DNA from: DHVE2 group archaeon | GTDB lineage: Archaea; Thermoplasmatota; Thermoplasmata; Thermoplasmatales; Aciduliprofundaceae | Direction: 5' to 3' | NCBI GenBank assembly: GCA_015521465.1 | Contig: WAOD01000100.1 | Span: 1 to 46,895, forward strand | Length of the DNA stretch: 46,895 nt | Shown: positions 23,887 through 31,918 of the stretch, one piece after another | Layout of the letters: every line of letters begins with the position of its first letter | Numbering within the stretch: position 1 is the stretch's first letter | Notes under the pieces: generated by a model | The model's input: only the letters and a program-made list of their open reading frames with translations | The model's database searches: none | Told to the model about the DNA's origin: nothing | Program-made: the position numbers and the translations under genes

Positions 23887-24500
23887 TCATCGTCTTTCTT
23901 ACCATCCTTGTAAACCTTGTCTATTAAGTCTTTTACATTTTCTCTGGGTAGTGCTAATTTCTTGGCAAGATACTTTTCTATTTCCTCCCTTTTCATCCCG
24001 CTGTTTCTCTTATTTCTTACAAAATATGCTATGTTGTCAAGTGTTAGTTTTACAAGTTCTTCCTCAAGCCCTATTGCTCGGGCAATACGGAACAGGGCAT
24101 TCAGCAGGATTTCCATGTACTCGTTGAGCTTGTCGTGGTCAACTATGGATGTTTCCAGCTCTGTGAATATTATCAAGTCCAAATCATCGCCAACAATTCC
24201 CGCTTTGGCATATGGTATCTCGGTATTGATTTTAAGTAGATTTCTATAAATCTCCATTCTGTCTCTAACGTCCAGGCTATCTGTAACATATCCCAAGTCT
24301 ATGATAACCGTGGTGTTGTAATCATCAATTCTGAAGATTATTGGAAGTGGGAACCTCAAGTGTGTTGCAACCAATGTTATGTAGCTTTCATCTTCGGAGA
24401 CATCTTTTTCAACTTTCCAAGGCAAATCTATTATGCTTTCGGCATTGTCGTCCCCTTCCTCAAGCCACTTTTCTATAAGCTCTGCTTTTTTGCATTTCAT
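23868..24500 (-). CDS. YbjN/secretion-chaperone-like protein of unknown function
   Basis: 210 residues from ATG 24500 (MKCKKAELIEKWLEE). The middle (about 35-140) alternates strands and helices (SYITLVATHLRFPLPIIFRI, LDLIIFTELE) in a way that recalls the YbjN/type III-secretion-chaperone fold; this is a tentative structural impression. The C-terminal 70 residues are helical and charged. An upstream in-frame ATG at 24518 exists, but a TATA-like AAATTTAAG lies 22-32 nt before 24500. The 3' end overlaps the tail of the GNAT pseudogene. Confidence 0.65.
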   Translation of the reverse strand: MKCKKAELIEKWLEEGDDNAESIIDLPWKVEKDVSEDESYITLVATHLRFPLPIIFRIDDYNTTVIIDLGYVTDSLDVRDRMEIYRNLLKINTEIPYAKAGIVGDDLDLIIFTELETSIVDHDKLNEYMEILLNALFRIARAIGLEEELVKLTLDNIAYFVRNKRNSGMKREEIEKYLAKKLALPRENVKDLIDKVYKDGKKDDDYGLYA

Positions 24501-24568
24501 AAACGGGTATCTTTGCAAGATACTTAAATTTTACCAAATAAAAATAAAAATGTTGGAAGCATTCATTC

Positions 24569-24775
24569 TTATGCAAATACTTCCACTTTAGGCGTTTCTA
24601 TTCCCACCAGGTCATCGGATAATTCGTACATCATGCTGAGAATTTCAGCCACTACTTCAGCTCTCTTGTCCTCCAACTCCCACATCGCAGCTTCAAGATC
24701 CGCAATGCTATGGGTTCTCATCCACTCTTTTACCTTTTTCGACATTCTTGGCATACGAGGAAACTTATCACTCAT
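24569..24775 (-). CDS. Small helical protein with operator-like promoter
   Basis: 68 residues (MSDKFPRMPRMSKKVKEWM...), basic at the start and then mostly helical. No family recognised. ATG 24775 is fixed by a strong AAGGAGGTG ribosome-binding site 6 nt upstream; the frame is open 15 codons further but those lie before the site. The TATA box (TTATATATC, rc of about 24824-24833) is followed directly by an inverted repeat at 24797-24822, so expression is probably controlled by a repressor. Confidence 0.7.
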   Translation of the reverse strand: MSDKFPRMPRMSKKVKEWMRTHSIADLEAAMWELEDKRAEVVAEILSMMYELSDDLVGIETPKVEVFA

Positions 24776-24796
24776 CTTGACACCTCCTTGTCTTAT

Positions 24797-24822
24797 TTTT
24801 GTCAGACACAAATATGACAAAA
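24797..24822. promoter_or_regulatory. Inverted repeat between TATA box and start of the 68-residue gene
   Basis: TTTTGTCA-N10-TGACAAAA with perfect 8-bp arms; it also contains the 9-bp palindrome TGTCAGACA (24800-24808). It lies immediately downstream of the TATA element at 24824-24833 on the minus strand, where a bound protein would block the start site. TGTCAGACA recurs upstream of smc (31883-31891). Confidence 0.5.
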
Positions 24823-24876
24823 TGATATATAAGGGTTTCGTGAAAAATTACCATCTGTGCTCACATATCAATTACA

Positions 24877-25290
24877 TTATTTTTCGAGACATTTTTTCAT
24901 AAAAAACTTGGTGCTTTCCCAAATATCAATTTCACCGTAAAATAGATGAGAAATTGCGCGAGAGTCTGAAGCTCCAAAATGAGGTATGTATTTTGCCCTG
25001 TCTTGCATTTTCATGGCGATCCATTCCTCGCATTGCTTTGGTAAGGGTAATGAGTAATGCTCTATAATTTTTGCAAACTGCAAGAAGTAGTCGATATGCC
25101 ACCTTATCTTTTTATCCTTAGAATAGTGCCTTTTGACCCTTTTATTTAGGTTTCTCTGAGCAGAGCCCACGTAGACGTAGTATCCCACAGGAAATCGGAT
25201 TGTGCCAAGTGCACCCACAGTGATTAATCTATCTGTGGGGTTTTCTATCAATAATGAATATATGCCAGAATTTTTATTATTAGTTTTCAT
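24877..25290 (-). CDS. DUF123 / GIY-YIG-like nuclease-fold protein
   Basis: 137 residues with SGIYSLLIENP..., GYYVYVGSAQRNLNKRVKRHYSKDKKIRWHIDYFL, a variant GIY-YIG layout typical of DUF123 proteins, which are sometimes fused to endonuclease III. The family is thought to act on DNA or RNA but its substrate is not established. Arginines, Tyr and the WHIDYFL block are all present, so the domain looks intact. It stands alone, just downstream of the small helical gene's promoter region. Confidence 0.85.
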   Translation of the reverse strand: MKTNNKNSGIYSLLIENPTDRLITVGALGTIRFPVGYYVYVGSAQRNLNKRVKRHYSKDKKIRWHIDYFLQFAKIIEHYSLPLPKQCEEWIAMKMQDRAKYIPHFGASDSRAISHLFYGEIDIWESTKFFMKKCLEK

Positions 25291-25317
25291 AAATTTATTA
25301 TAAAAATAGAAGAGGGT

Positions 25318-26979
25318 TTACTCAAGCATGGGCATCCATATGCCCTTCTCCTTTGCAGTTTTTATGGCAATTTCGTAGCCTGCATCGGCATGCCTAACCA
25401 CACCACTGCCCGGGTCGTTGTGCAGTACCCTTGAGAGTTTCTGCTCCGCTAATTTCGTTCCATCGGCGACTATGACCATGCCTGCATGGAGTGAGTACCC
25501 TATTCCCACACCACCGCCGTGGTGGAATGAAACCCATGTGGCACCGGAAGCTACATTCAGCATGGCGTTCAGAATGGGCCAATCGGCAATTGCCTCACTG
25601 CCGTCCTTCATTTTTTCCGTTTCTCTGTACGGAGAGGCGACACTTCCCGTATCGTGATGGTCGCGTCCGATTGCTATCGGTGCATCCACCACTCCCTCGC
25701 GTACTAACTCGTTAAATGCAAGTCCCGCTTTTTCTCTCTCGCCAAAATTGAGCCAGAGAATTCTTGCAGGCAATCCCTGCCACTTCACGTGCTCTTCTGC
25801 CTTATCAAGCCATTGAATTACGTGCTTGTTATCGGGGAACAGTTTTCTTATGGCGTTATCTGTCTCAAATATGTCCTCGGGATTGCCGCTTAACGCTACC
25901 CAGCGGAATGGCCCAGAGCCCTCGGAGAAAAGTGGGCGAATATACTCAGGTACGTAACCTGGTATTTTAAATGCATCATCTACTCCCGCCTCCTTAGCCT
26001 GAGCTCTTATGTTGTTACCGTAATCAAATACTTTTGCTCCGTGCTCCTTGAACCATATCATGGCTGGCACATGCTTGCGCAGTGATTTGCGTACCTCTTC
26101 CAGATATTTTTCAGGGTTATTTTCTCTTAACTCGGCAGCTTCTTCGAAGGAGTATCCTGCAGGTATGTACCCGTTTAGAGGATCATGTGCGGCTGTCTGG
26201 TCGGTTACCACGTCAGGTACAATACCCCTGCGTACCAGCTCTGGAAATATCTCCGCTGCATTGCCCAAAAGCCCAATGCTCAGCGGTTTTCCTTCTTTAA
26301 GGGCATCGTCTTTCATCTTAAGCGCTTCGTCCAGACTGTCTGTCCATGTGTCTAAATATCCGCCTTTCAATCTGCGGTCTATTGCCCATTTGTTAACCTC
26401 CACGATTATGCCAACGCCGTTATTCATCGTGATGGCAAGGGGCTGCGCACCGCCCATCTCGCCAAGTCCGCTGGATAGAACCCACTTCCCTGTCAGGTCA
26501 TGCTGTCCAAATTCTTTTTTGGCAACAGCATACAGGGTTTCATATGTGCCCTGAAGAATCCCCTGCGTTCCTATATATATCCAGGAGCCAGCGGTCATCT
26601 GTCCGTACATGATCAGGCCCCTTTCTTCAAGTTCCCTAAAATATTCCCAGTTTGCCCATTTTGGCACCAAATTGGAGTTTGCTATTAGTACCCGGGGTGC
26701 CCACTCGTGGGTTTTAAAAACAGCAACAGGCTTTCCGCTTTGAACAAGGAGAGTTTCGTCAGTTTCCATTTCTTTTAGTGTTTTAACTATTGCATCGAAC
26801 GCTTCCCAGCTTCTTGCTGCTCTACCCGTTCCTCCATAAACAATCAGGTTTGCAGGGTCCTTTGCAACCTCAGGGTCCAAATTATTCATAAGCAATCTCA
26901 GAGGTGCTTCTGTTTGCCATGACTTTGCATTAAGTTTTGTGCCTCTGGGGGCTCTTATCTCCCTCATGGGTAAAAGCAT
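25318..26979 (-). CDS. hutU: Urocanate hydratase
   Basis: 553 residues of urocanase, which uses tightly bound NAD+ to convert urocanate into imidazolone propionate, step two of histidine degradation. Diagnostic stretches include [19 protein letters not shown] near the start, [10 protein letters not shown], the [13 protein letters not shown] block and a C-terminal [15 protein letters not shown]. Length is normal. ATG 26979 lies about 20 nt after TTTTTTAATCC; a second ATG at 26967 is an alternative. No other hut gene (hutH, hutI, ftcD) is present in the window, so the rest of the pathway must lie elsewhere if it exists. Confidence 0.95.
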   Translation of the reverse strand: MLLPMREIRAPRGTKLNAKSWQTEAPLRLLMNNLDPEVAKDPANLIVYGGTGRAARSWEAFDAIVKTLKEMETDETLLVQSGKPVAVFKTHEWAPRVLIANSNLVPKWANWEYFRELEERGLIMYGQMTAGSWIYIGTQGILQGTYETLYAVAKKEFGQHDLTGKWVLSSGLGEMGGAQPLAITMNNGVGIIVEVNKWAIDRRLKGGYLDTWTDSLDEALKMKDDALKEGKPLSIGLLGNAAEIFPELVRRGIVPDVVTDQTAAHDPLNGYIPAGYSFEEAAELRENNPEKYLEEVRKSLRKHVPAMIWFKEHGAKVFDYGNNIRAQAKEAGVDDAFKIPGYVPEYIRPLFSEGSGPFRWVALSGNPEDIFETDNAIRKLFPDNKHVIQWLDKAEEHVKWQGLPARILWLNFGEREKAGLAFNELVREGVVDAPIAIGRDHHDTGSVASPYRETEKMKDGSEAIADWPILNAMLNVASGATWVSFHHGGGVGIGYSLHAGMVIVADGTKLAEQKLSRVLHNDPGSGVVRHADAGYEIAIKTAKEKGIWMPMLE

Positions 26980-27036
26980 GGCGAGATGGATTAAAAAATT
27001 TGCGTACCGGTTAAAATAAATAAAAAAGAGAGAAAA

Positions 27037-28125
27037 TCACTGCCCGTTTTCTTCACTCTCACAATCCTTGATTTTTTCCTGCTCTTTCTCGGAGTTCTCA
27101 TGATTTTTTAAAATTTCATCATCGTTCACCGAGGTACAGTTCCACATTCCTGCGATTTTCTTCCACGCCTTCACGTAACCAACTAAGAAGGGTATTTGCA
27201 TGAGAGGGGTCACTGCCGGTGGAATTGCCATGAGTCCCATGCCCGCGCTCATCGCAATCGCCATTGCTGTACCTTCGTTCTTTCCTACTGCAGGAAATGT
27301 TATGGCCATGTGGTCCTTGTACTTTATCTTTAACGCCTTGTTGATGTATGTGATCAATCCGAGGGAAATCAGATAGTAGAGAATCAAAGGAACAAGAGCG
27401 ATGAGGACCATCTCTGGCTTCTTTGCGATTAGCTTTGCCTTCTCCATAAATATCAGAAATACTATTGTGTACATGCCAATCAGGGAAATAGCTGGAAATA
27501 GGGGCTTGAGGCGAAGGAAACCTTCGGAGCCCCTCCTTCTTATCAGTGCTTCCCTGGTGATAATTCCGAAGAACATAGGCACAAAGACCACTTCTATGAT
27601 TGTTATTATTAGAAGCATCGTTGGCACTGAAACATTGGATGATGCGGCGTAAATTGCGAGCCATCCGGGCACGGTTATGATGGCGAGGATGAAGCTGAAC
27701 GCCACGATTATGGTTGCCAGCTCCAAGTTACCCTTGGAGAATCCTGTATACGCAATGCTCATTGAAGAACACGGAACGACCATCGAAAGCATCAGACCGA
27801 GGGCAAGTTGAGGACTGAGGGGATAAAACAAGCCGATGAGCCATATTAAGAACCACATCAAAATAGGCGCAACGATGAGACCCATGGTCAACCCTATGGC
27901 CAGCTGCTTTCCCTGCTTCATTGAATTTTTCAATTCACCAAGGCGAAGATTAATCATCATTGGATAAATCATTGAAATGACCACTGCTAAATTTAACCAG
28001 TGAAACACCTCTTTGTACTGCTTAACATTTACGTGAAGTCCAATGACAAAACCTAAAATCATAGCAAGAGTTACGTATACCGGCAGGAACTTATCCAGAT
28101 GATTTTTCAAGCGTAGATAATCCAT
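27037..28125 (-). CDS. BASS/ACR3-like transporter (possible arsenite efflux)
   Basis: 362 residues with about ten transmembrane helices, in the bile acid:sodium symporter/arsenical resistance ACR3 superfamily. A Pro-Cys pair in the fourth helix (VVPCSSM, Cys near residue 119) resembles the conserved cysteine required by ACR3 arsenite exporters. The last 35 residues are hydrophilic, acidic and contain two more cysteines (WNCTS..., KDCES...), which is unusual. ATG 28125 is chosen because AAGGAGGA inside the last usp codons is properly spaced from it; an ATG at 28131 is too close. An organic-anion substrate cannot be excluded. Coupled to the upstream universal stress gene. Confidence 0.8.
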   Translation of the reverse strand: MDYLRLKNHLDKFLPVYVTLAMILGFVIGLHVNVKQYKEVFHWLNLAVVISMIYPMMINLRLGELKNSMKQGKQLAIGLTMGLIVAPILMWFLIWLIGLFYPLSPQLALGLMLSMVVPCSSMSIAYTGFSKGNLELATIIVAFSFILAIITVPGWLAIYAASSNVSVPTMLLIITIIEVVFVPMFFGIITREALIRRRGSEGFLRLKPLFPAISLIGMYTIVFLIFMEKAKLIAKKPEMVLIALVPLILYYLISLGLITYINKALKIKYKDHMAITFPAVGKNEGTAMAIAMSAGMGLMAIPPAVTPLMQIPFLVGYVKAWKKIAGMWNCTSVNDDEILKNHENSEKEQEKIKDCESEENGQ

Positions 28126-28127
28126 AT

Positions 28128-28601
28128 TCATTCCTCCTTGTGAGTTTTTATTATCAGTACCGGTTTTTTAGTTTTTCTAAGCACTCTTATGGTGGTGGAG
28201 CCCATGAGCTCGTGAGAGTACCCCAGTTTTCCGTGAGAGGGCATGAGAATGAGAGATACGTTTTCTTCCTCTGCTACTTTCACTATTTCCTCGTAAGGAA
28301 TGCCCACGCGAACTAACATCTTTATATTCTTTGTCTTCATCATATCCCTGCATCTCTCCGCTCTTTCCTGCATTTCTTTCATCGCTTTCTCCTTCAGCTT
28401 TTCTTTGATGTCCTGCATTTCTCTCTCTTCCTTTTTGTAGAAGTAGGAGTAGCCGTTGAGAATGTCCTCCAGCTTACCTTCGTCTATCACGTGGAGTATC
28501 ACGCATTCTTTCACCTCGCTCTCATTGTCTCTGTTGAAGCGCTGAATCGCTCGCATTGAACCTTCGCTAAAGTCCGTCGGAAACAGTATCTTTCGGAACA
28601 T
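28128..28601 (-). CDS. Universal stress protein UspA family
   Basis: 157 residues: N-terminal MFRKILFPTDFSEGS and a C-terminal ATP-binding stretch LMPSHGKLGYSHELMGSTT that fits the G-x2-G-x9-G-S/T pattern of ATP-binding Usp proteins. The middle is a charged helical insert (about 55-95). GAAGGTGAT precedes the ATG. It is the first gene of an operon with the BASS/ACR3-like transporter, suggesting a stress-linked role for both. Confidence 0.9.
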   Translation of the reverse strand: MFRKILFPTDFSEGSMRAIQRFNRDNESEVKECVILHVIDEGKLEDILNGYSYFYKKEEREMQDIKEKLKEKAMKEMQERAERCRDMMKTKNIKMLVRVGIPYEEIVKVAEEENVSLILMPSHGKLGYSHELMGSTTIRVLRKTKKPVLIIKTHKEE

Positions 28602-28773
28602 TTTATCACCTTCTATTTCAATTTTTTTTGAAACTACTGCCTCAATCCGAAATTTATATTTAAATGTTTGTGGACAAAAATGTGCACAGTGTACCAGTTT
28701 TCCCTATTTCTAATCACAATTTTTAAGAAATTATTAAATACTAATATTATTTAGGTTTTAGAGAGGTGTATAT

Positions 28774-30150
28774 ATGAGAAAAGGTCTAAGAATTGACGGT
28801 AGTTATGTGGGAACAGGCATAGTTGTAAAAGATGCGAAAGGTGGGCGCAGCAGAATAATGCGGTACGTGATAATAATGCTTATTTCCGTGATAATTATCG
28901 GTTCAATAGCAGGATTTTCTCTTGTTAAGGAAGGAACTGTTCATGCGGCAAATTCGGGTATATATCGTGAGACAGCTGGAGAACTTGGGCGGGGAAATTA
29001 CACACCTGATGTGACAATAGACTCCACTGATGGCGAGTTTGGAGTGCTATGGTACGGTTATGATTATCACGAACGGCTCTGGAACTTGAATGTGACTTAC
29101 ATATACGCGCAGGACGGCTCTGTTTACAAAACAGTTGTGATATCTAATGATATAAATATAAGCTATGGAAAGCCAAGTGGTGTAACTCCCAAAATTGTAT
29201 GGGACGCTAAGGATGATGTATTTTTTGTGATTTGGTACAGCAAAAACAAATCCCTTGATGGTGCAATTTTAGATGCAGATGGCAACGAGGTGGTAAGTTC
29301 TTTTGTTATAAACTCAACCGTGAAGGTTGACCCTCATTCTTTCGGGCTTGCGTACAATTCCTATACAGACCAGTTTATTGTGGTTTGGAGTGATACCGGT
29401 TATTACAGCTGGTACAGGACGGTTATGTACAATTCAGATTCTACACAAAAAGTAACGATGGGTTATGTTACCAAATTTTCTGCGGATAGGTATCATGTTA
29501 ACCATGCTGCCGCTTACGATGGTGATACCAATCACGTGTTGATAGTTTTTAGAAACACAACGAACTCTCACTACAACATAACTGGCAAGGTTATTGATGA
29601 AGAAGGAAATACTGTAAAGAACGATTTTACAATTGCGGATGGGTATTCTGAGGGAAAATCGTACAACATGCCTAACGTGGCTGGTGGGGATGGCTACTTT
29701 TTTGTTGCCTATGCCACTTTCAGCTCACCCTATGAAGTTTACGGTGCTATAATTGATGCCAATACGGGAGACTTGGTAACTCGAATGGATATCGGGAATT
29801 CTTATTACAATGTAAAATACTACGGATTGGGCGTTGCTTACAACGGTAGCGGAGGTTTTGTGGTTACCTGGCCAGATGATAACAAGGACATAGTTGCTGC
29901 GCTTTACAACATTAATGGTGAGCAAGTATGGAAAAACACCATTGCTTCCAGTGACTCAAATCAGGCCCCCAGAGTTTCGGTTTATTCCGATGGAAAAAAT
30001 TACCAGTTTGTGTGGTACGACTCCACAACTGGCGTGGTCAAGATGTCATTCTGGAACGAGTCTGAACTGGTACCTGAGTTTGGTTCGGGAATTATAGTAC
30101 TGACACTGCTGTTATCTGGGCTTTATTCAATAAGGAGAAAACTGAAGTGA
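28774..30150 (+). CDS. Secreted beta-propeller-like protein with PEF-type C-terminal anchor
   Basis: 458 residues. A 30-residue basic cytoplasmic N-terminus (KGLRIDGSYVGTG...) precedes a signal/anchor helix (about 31-48). The external part shows repeats with the pattern (F/Y)xVxW(Y/S) followed by an Ala-Tyr or Asp turn (VLWYGYD, VIWYSKN, VVWSDTG, VTWPDDN, FVWYDST), suggesting a propeller of five to seven blades. It ends VPEFGSGIIVLTLLLSGLYS then RRKLK: a PEF motif, one hydrophobic helix and a basic cluster, the layout of archaeosortase sorting signals. GAGGTG at about 28761 serves the ATG, with a TATA element at about 28730-28740. Confidence 0.84.
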   Translation: MRKGLRIDGSYVGTGIVVKDAKGGRSRIMRYVIIMLISVIIIGSIAGFSLVKEGTVHAANSGIYRETAGELGRGNYTPDVTIDSTDGEFGVLWYGYDYHERLWNLNVTYIYAQDGSVYKTVVISNDINISYGKPSGVTPKIVWDAKDDVFFVIWYSKNKSLDGAILDADGNEVVSSFVINSTVKVDPHSFGLAYNSYTDQFIVVWSDTGYYSWYRTVMYNSDSTQKVTMGYVTKFSADRYHVNHAAAYDGDTNHVLIVFRNTTNSHYNITGKVIDEEGNTVKNDFTIADGYSEGKSYNMPNVAGGDGYFFVAYATFSSPYEVYGAIIDANTGDLVTRMDIGNSYYNVKYYGLGVAYNGSGGFVVTWPDDNKDIVAALYNINGEQVWKNTIASSDSNQAPRVSVYSDGKNYQFVWYDSTTGVVKMSFWNESELVPEFGSGIIVLTLLLSGLYSIRRKLK

Positions 30151-30277
30151 TGCTTGAATGTTATGTTTTTTTACTATTTTCTACAATATTTTCGCTTTTA
30201 CCGTTTTCATACCAAAAATTTTGTCTGTTATTGATTCACGCATGGAAAAAGGGAGAAGTTGTTGTTAAAAATAGCGT

Positions 30278-30853
30278 TCATTCTATATTTTTCAGCAATG
30301 CGTCTAAGTTCTTCTTAGCCATGCTGTCTACCTCGTCGTAATAACTGTTTCCGTGAGAGTCCATGGTGACAACCAGGGGTCCGAATTCTTCCACATTGAA
30401 TACCCAAACCGCTTCAGGAATTCCGAGTTCTTCAAGGAAATGAACCTCCTTAACGCTCTTAATCCTCTCGGCAGCGAGGGCACCGCATCCTCCTGTGTAA
30501 GCCGCATACACTGCTCCATGCTCCTTCAGCGCTTTTAGGGTCTTCTCACCCATTCCACCCTTGCCAACTATGATTGCTGGATGAAACTTCTCTATAAACT
30601 GGTCCTCAAAAATCTCCATTCTTATGCTCGTGGTGGGTCCTGCTGCTACAACTTTCCACTCTCCGTTTCTCTTTGTAACCACGGGCCCGCAGTGGTAAAT
30701 CACGGAACCTTTCAGGTCAATGGGCGCTCCTCCTTCCAACAGTTTCTTGTGCGCCTCGTCCCTTGCTAACACGACTTCACCTGTCACGTAAATCACGTCG
30801 CCTACCTTGTATTTTCTTGCATCTAAAATTGGGGTTTTCTCATGGTACTCCAT
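30278..30853 (-). CDS. fumB: Fumarate hydratase class I, beta subunit
   Basis: 191 residues corresponding to the C-terminal (beta) half of class I iron-sulfur fumarases: GDVIYVTGEVVLARDEAHKK, the HCGPV block, GPTTSIRME, and GKGGMGEKT. It starts at the first base after the alpha-subunit stop codon (TAAATG), so the subunits are made together. The enzyme interconverts fumarate and malate; in a peptide fermenter it would take part in partial TCA-cycle or aspartate metabolism. Confidence 0.94.
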   Translation of the reverse strand: MEYHEKTPILDARKYKVGDVIYVTGEVVLARDEAHKKLLEGGAPIDLKGSVIYHCGPVVTKRNGEWKVVAAGPTTSIRMEIFEDQFIEKFHPAIIVGKGGMGEKTLKALKEHGAVYAAYTGGCGALAAERIKSVKEVHFLEELGIPEAVWVFNVEEFGPLVVTMDSHGNSYYDEVDSMAKKNLDALLKNIE

Positions 30854-31705
30854 TTAAATCACCTCCACTCTGCCATTTGCATCTATGTGCACTTTTCTCT
30901 TGCGATTAGCCCAGCACTGAGTTACTATTCCCAGTGGCAGGGTTGCAGGATGGCGATGTGCATATTCCACATGCACGTCTAAAACCGTCGTGTCTCCACC
31001 GAGTCCCATGGGTCCTATTCCAAGCTTGTTTGCCATTTCGTACAGTTCTTCTTCCAACTGTGCCACGAACTCTTCCTCGTGCCTTGAAGGTACTGGCCTG
31101 AGAATCGCAGCCTTTTTTGCCAGCGTCATTGCCAAATCTGCACCCCCTCCTATACCCACTCCGATTATGGTGGGGGGACATGGCTTTCCTCCTGACCTGA
31201 ATATATGCTCCACAACAGTTTTTTTGATTCCCTTTATGCCCACGCCAGGGGGTAGCATGTACAAACCGCTCATGTTCTCGCTTCCGCCTCCCTTTGGAAT
31301 CACATGTATGATCACATCATCCCCTTCTCTTAGCTCCCAGTGGATATAAGGCACAAAGCGTCCCGTATTGTCCCCAGAGTTTTTGTGCAGGAAGGGATGA
31401 ACGGCATTTGGTCTCAGCGGCACTTCCTTTGTTGCCCTTCTAACCGCTTCTGTTATTGCATTTTTCAATTCTGCCCTGTACGGAAAATCGTAGCCCATAT
31501 CCACAAAAAATGTTTGCAGTCCTGTATCCTGACACATGGGGAGAGATTCTTTCTTAGCCACTGTGAAGTTGTCAATTATGGCCTTTAACTGTGTTCTTGC
31601 CATCTCATTTGTTTCCCTTTCATATGCTTTCTTGAGAGCATTCATGGTGTCCTCAGAGAGCTGTGTTTCCGCTCTCCTTATGGCCTCAACAATTTCATCA
31701 ATCAT
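30854..31705 (-). CDS. fumA: Fumarate hydratase class I, alpha subunit
   Basis: 283 residues of the N-terminal (alpha) half of class I fumarase. The three cysteines for the 4Fe-4S cluster are present: C58 (LPMCQDTG), C176 (GKPCPPT) and C264 (VTQCWANRK). The glycine-rich GVGIGGGADLA and GLGGDTT loops are intact. GGGTGAT precedes the ATG. Two-subunit class I fumarase is usual in archaea and anaerobes and is oxygen-sensitive. Divergent from smc across a 213-bp region. Confidence 0.95.
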   Translation of the reverse strand: MIDEIVEAIRRAETQLSEDTMNALKKAYERETNEMARTQLKAIIDNFTVAKKESLPMCQDTGLQTFFVDMGYDFPYRAELKNAITEAVRRATKEVPLRPNAVHPFLHKNSGDNTGRFVPYIHWELREGDDVIIHVIPKGGGSENMSGLYMLPPGVGIKGIKKTVVEHIFRSGGKPCPPTIIGVGIGGGADLAMTLAKKAAILRPVPSRHEEEFVAQLEEELYEMANKLGIGPMGLGGDTTVLDVHVEYAHRHPATLPLGIVTQCWANRKRKVHIDANGRVEVI

Positions 31706-31787
31706 TCAATCACCCGGGCAGGACATGGCGTTCATCGTTAAAAACGTATTTACAAAAGCTTCCAATTATAATTTAGTAAAAAGCTGT

Positions 31788-31905
31788 CATATTTTGGTCT
31801 CAAATATGTCTGAAAATAATGGAAAATTACTGCAAAACATTTAAGTACTATTACTGCTATATCTGCCATGTATATGTCATGATGTCAGACACGATATATG
31901 CCATG
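31788..31905 (+). promoter_or_regulatory. smc promoter and repeat-rich leader
   Basis: The region contains an inverted repeat CATATTT-N7-AAATATG (31788-31808) and a TATA-like ACATTTAAGTAC at about 31836-31847. Past the likely start point it has two copies of ATAT(C/A)TGCCATG (31859-31870, 31894-31905) flanking the palindrome TGTCAGACA (31883-31891). The smc ATG at 31919 follows a GGTGAT ribosome-binding site, so unlike most genes here smc has a leader of about 50 nt. Confidence 0.45.
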
Positions 31906-31918
31906 AAGGTGATGGGAT

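Noticed and set aside
27119-27664. 181-codon minus-strand frame inside the transporter gene
   Set aside because: It is the shifted frame of a clear ten-helix transporter and encodes Arg/His/Ser-rich nonsense.
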